5,214 bases of DNA from Pseudomonas sp. (lineage in GTDB: Bacteria; Pseudomonadota; Gammaproteobacteria; Pseudomonadales; Pseudomonadaceae): positions 1 to 5,214 of the forward strand of contig JAURXE010000510.1 in the NCBI GenBank assembly GCA_030654635.1, given 5' to 3'. The notes under the pieces were generated by a model. It was not told the origin of the DNA. It did no database searches and saw only the letters and a list, made by a program, of their open reading frames with translations. Shown here one piece after another: positions 4,861 through 5,214 of this stretch (position 1 is its first letter; each line of letters opens with the position of its first letter). The position numbers and the translations under genes were made by a program.

Positions 4861-5214
4861 TTAAAGGTCGAGGATCAGTGGCGGATTACCAGTGGCAGTG
4901 GCTGCGGGTACGGCGCAGCAGATCAGCGCCTGGCCGGCTTCCGGCATTTCGGCCGGTGGCTGCGGGTAGGTCACTGCGCCACTGACAATGCGCGTCTTGC
5001 AGGTGCCGCAGGAGCCGCCGCGGCAGCTGAAATCGGGTGTCAGGCCACGGCTTTCGGCCAGTTCCAGCAAGCTGCCGCTGTCTGGCGTCCAGCGCGCTTC
5101 CTTGGCCGACTGTTCGAATAACACCGGCACCGGGCCACTGGCGGCGGCCGGCAAGACCGGTTGCGCGCTGCCCTGATCGGCCTGGCGGCGCAGACTGGAG
5201 GGGCCGAAGGTTTC
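4861..5214 (-). CDS. C-terminal [2Fe-2S] domain of an oxidoreductase (partial, 5' end outside window)
   Basis: The frame stays open to the right edge of the window, so this is the last 117 residues of a longer protein; its start is not in view. The visible part begins with ETFGP, like the end of an FNR-type NAD(P)H-binding domain. A linker of about 30 residues rich in Ala, Gln and Pro follows, then a plant-type ferredoxin domain. Its cluster ligands are C-x4-C-x2-C (CRGGSCGTC, visible residues 64, 69 and 72) and a fourth Cys in ALICCA (probably residue 99). The C-terminus PPLILDL resembles phthalate-dioxygenase-reductase-type proteins (reductase domain followed by a C-terminal ferredoxin). 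The role would be to pass electrons from NAD(P)H through flavin to the 2Fe-2S centre, in the cytoplasm. From memory, related Pseudomonas proteins often carry an N-terminal pyridoxamine-phosphate-oxidase-like domain, but that part is out of view. An internal TTG at 5154 is not a credible start because it would leave only the ferredoxin domain. Confidence 0.85.
   Translation of the reverse strand, partial: ETFGPSSLRRQADQGSAQPVLPAAASGPVPVLFEQSAKEARWTPDSGSLLELAESRGLTPDFSCRGGSCGTCKTRIVSGAVTYPQPPAEMPEAGQALICCAVPAATATGNPPLILDL

Noticed and set aside
4566..4985. Plus-strand open frames of 139 and 161 codons over the DUF1348 gene and its upstream gap.
   Set aside because: They are antisense shadows of the DUF1348 and ferredoxin-domain coding regions, both of which have family motifs on the minus strand.

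Overview
The window looks like chromosomal DNA from a Pseudomonas-type gammaproteobacterium (fluorescens/putida-like). I base this on the moderately high G+C, strong GC-ending codon use in the metabolic genes, and the close resemblance of the first gene to PuuB and of the last two to genes I associate with pseudomonads. The species assignment is inference.

Layout. (1) Bases 1-1460: a leader of about 170 bases, then puuB on the plus strand, a FAD-dependent gamma-glutamylputrescine oxidase of polyamine catabolism. A 16-bp perfect palindrome and an intrinsic terminator follow it. (2) Bases 1622-1756: a plausible sigma-70-like promoter and a complete tRNA-Arg with anticodon CCT and an encoded CCA end. 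(3) Bases 1757-2091: about 335 bases with no convincing gene, holding a tandem 9-bp repeat 47 bases after the tRNA and several inverted repeats. This may be a scar or edge of an integrated element, but no integrase is present. (4) Bases 2092-3324, minus strand: a 12-helix major facilitator superfamily transporter with no regulator or enzyme beside it in the window. It has a palindromic candidate operator just upstream. (5) Bases 3325-3744: a relatively AT-rich gene-free stretch ending in a clear minus-strand terminator. (6) Bases 3745-4071, minus strand: a small exported protein with an uninterrupted eight-glycine GxxxG zipper. (7) Bases 4072-4351: intergenic, with a long imperfect hairpin. 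(8) Bases 4352-5214, minus strand: a two-gene unit made of the C-terminal [2Fe-2S] domain of a reductase that runs off the window, followed 32 bases later by a DUF1348 / NTF2-like protein.

The genes do not form one pathway. Only the last two look co-transcribed. The MFS, glycine-zipper and reductase/DUF1348 units all read on the minus strand but are separated by gaps of 280-420 bases. I found no CRISPR array, transposase, integrase, toxin-antitoxin pair or recognisable defence system. The most notable items are the regular glycine zipper, the tRNA-adjacent tandem repeat with its gene-free zone, and the long hairpin near 4230. I do not see a convincing new biological system here.
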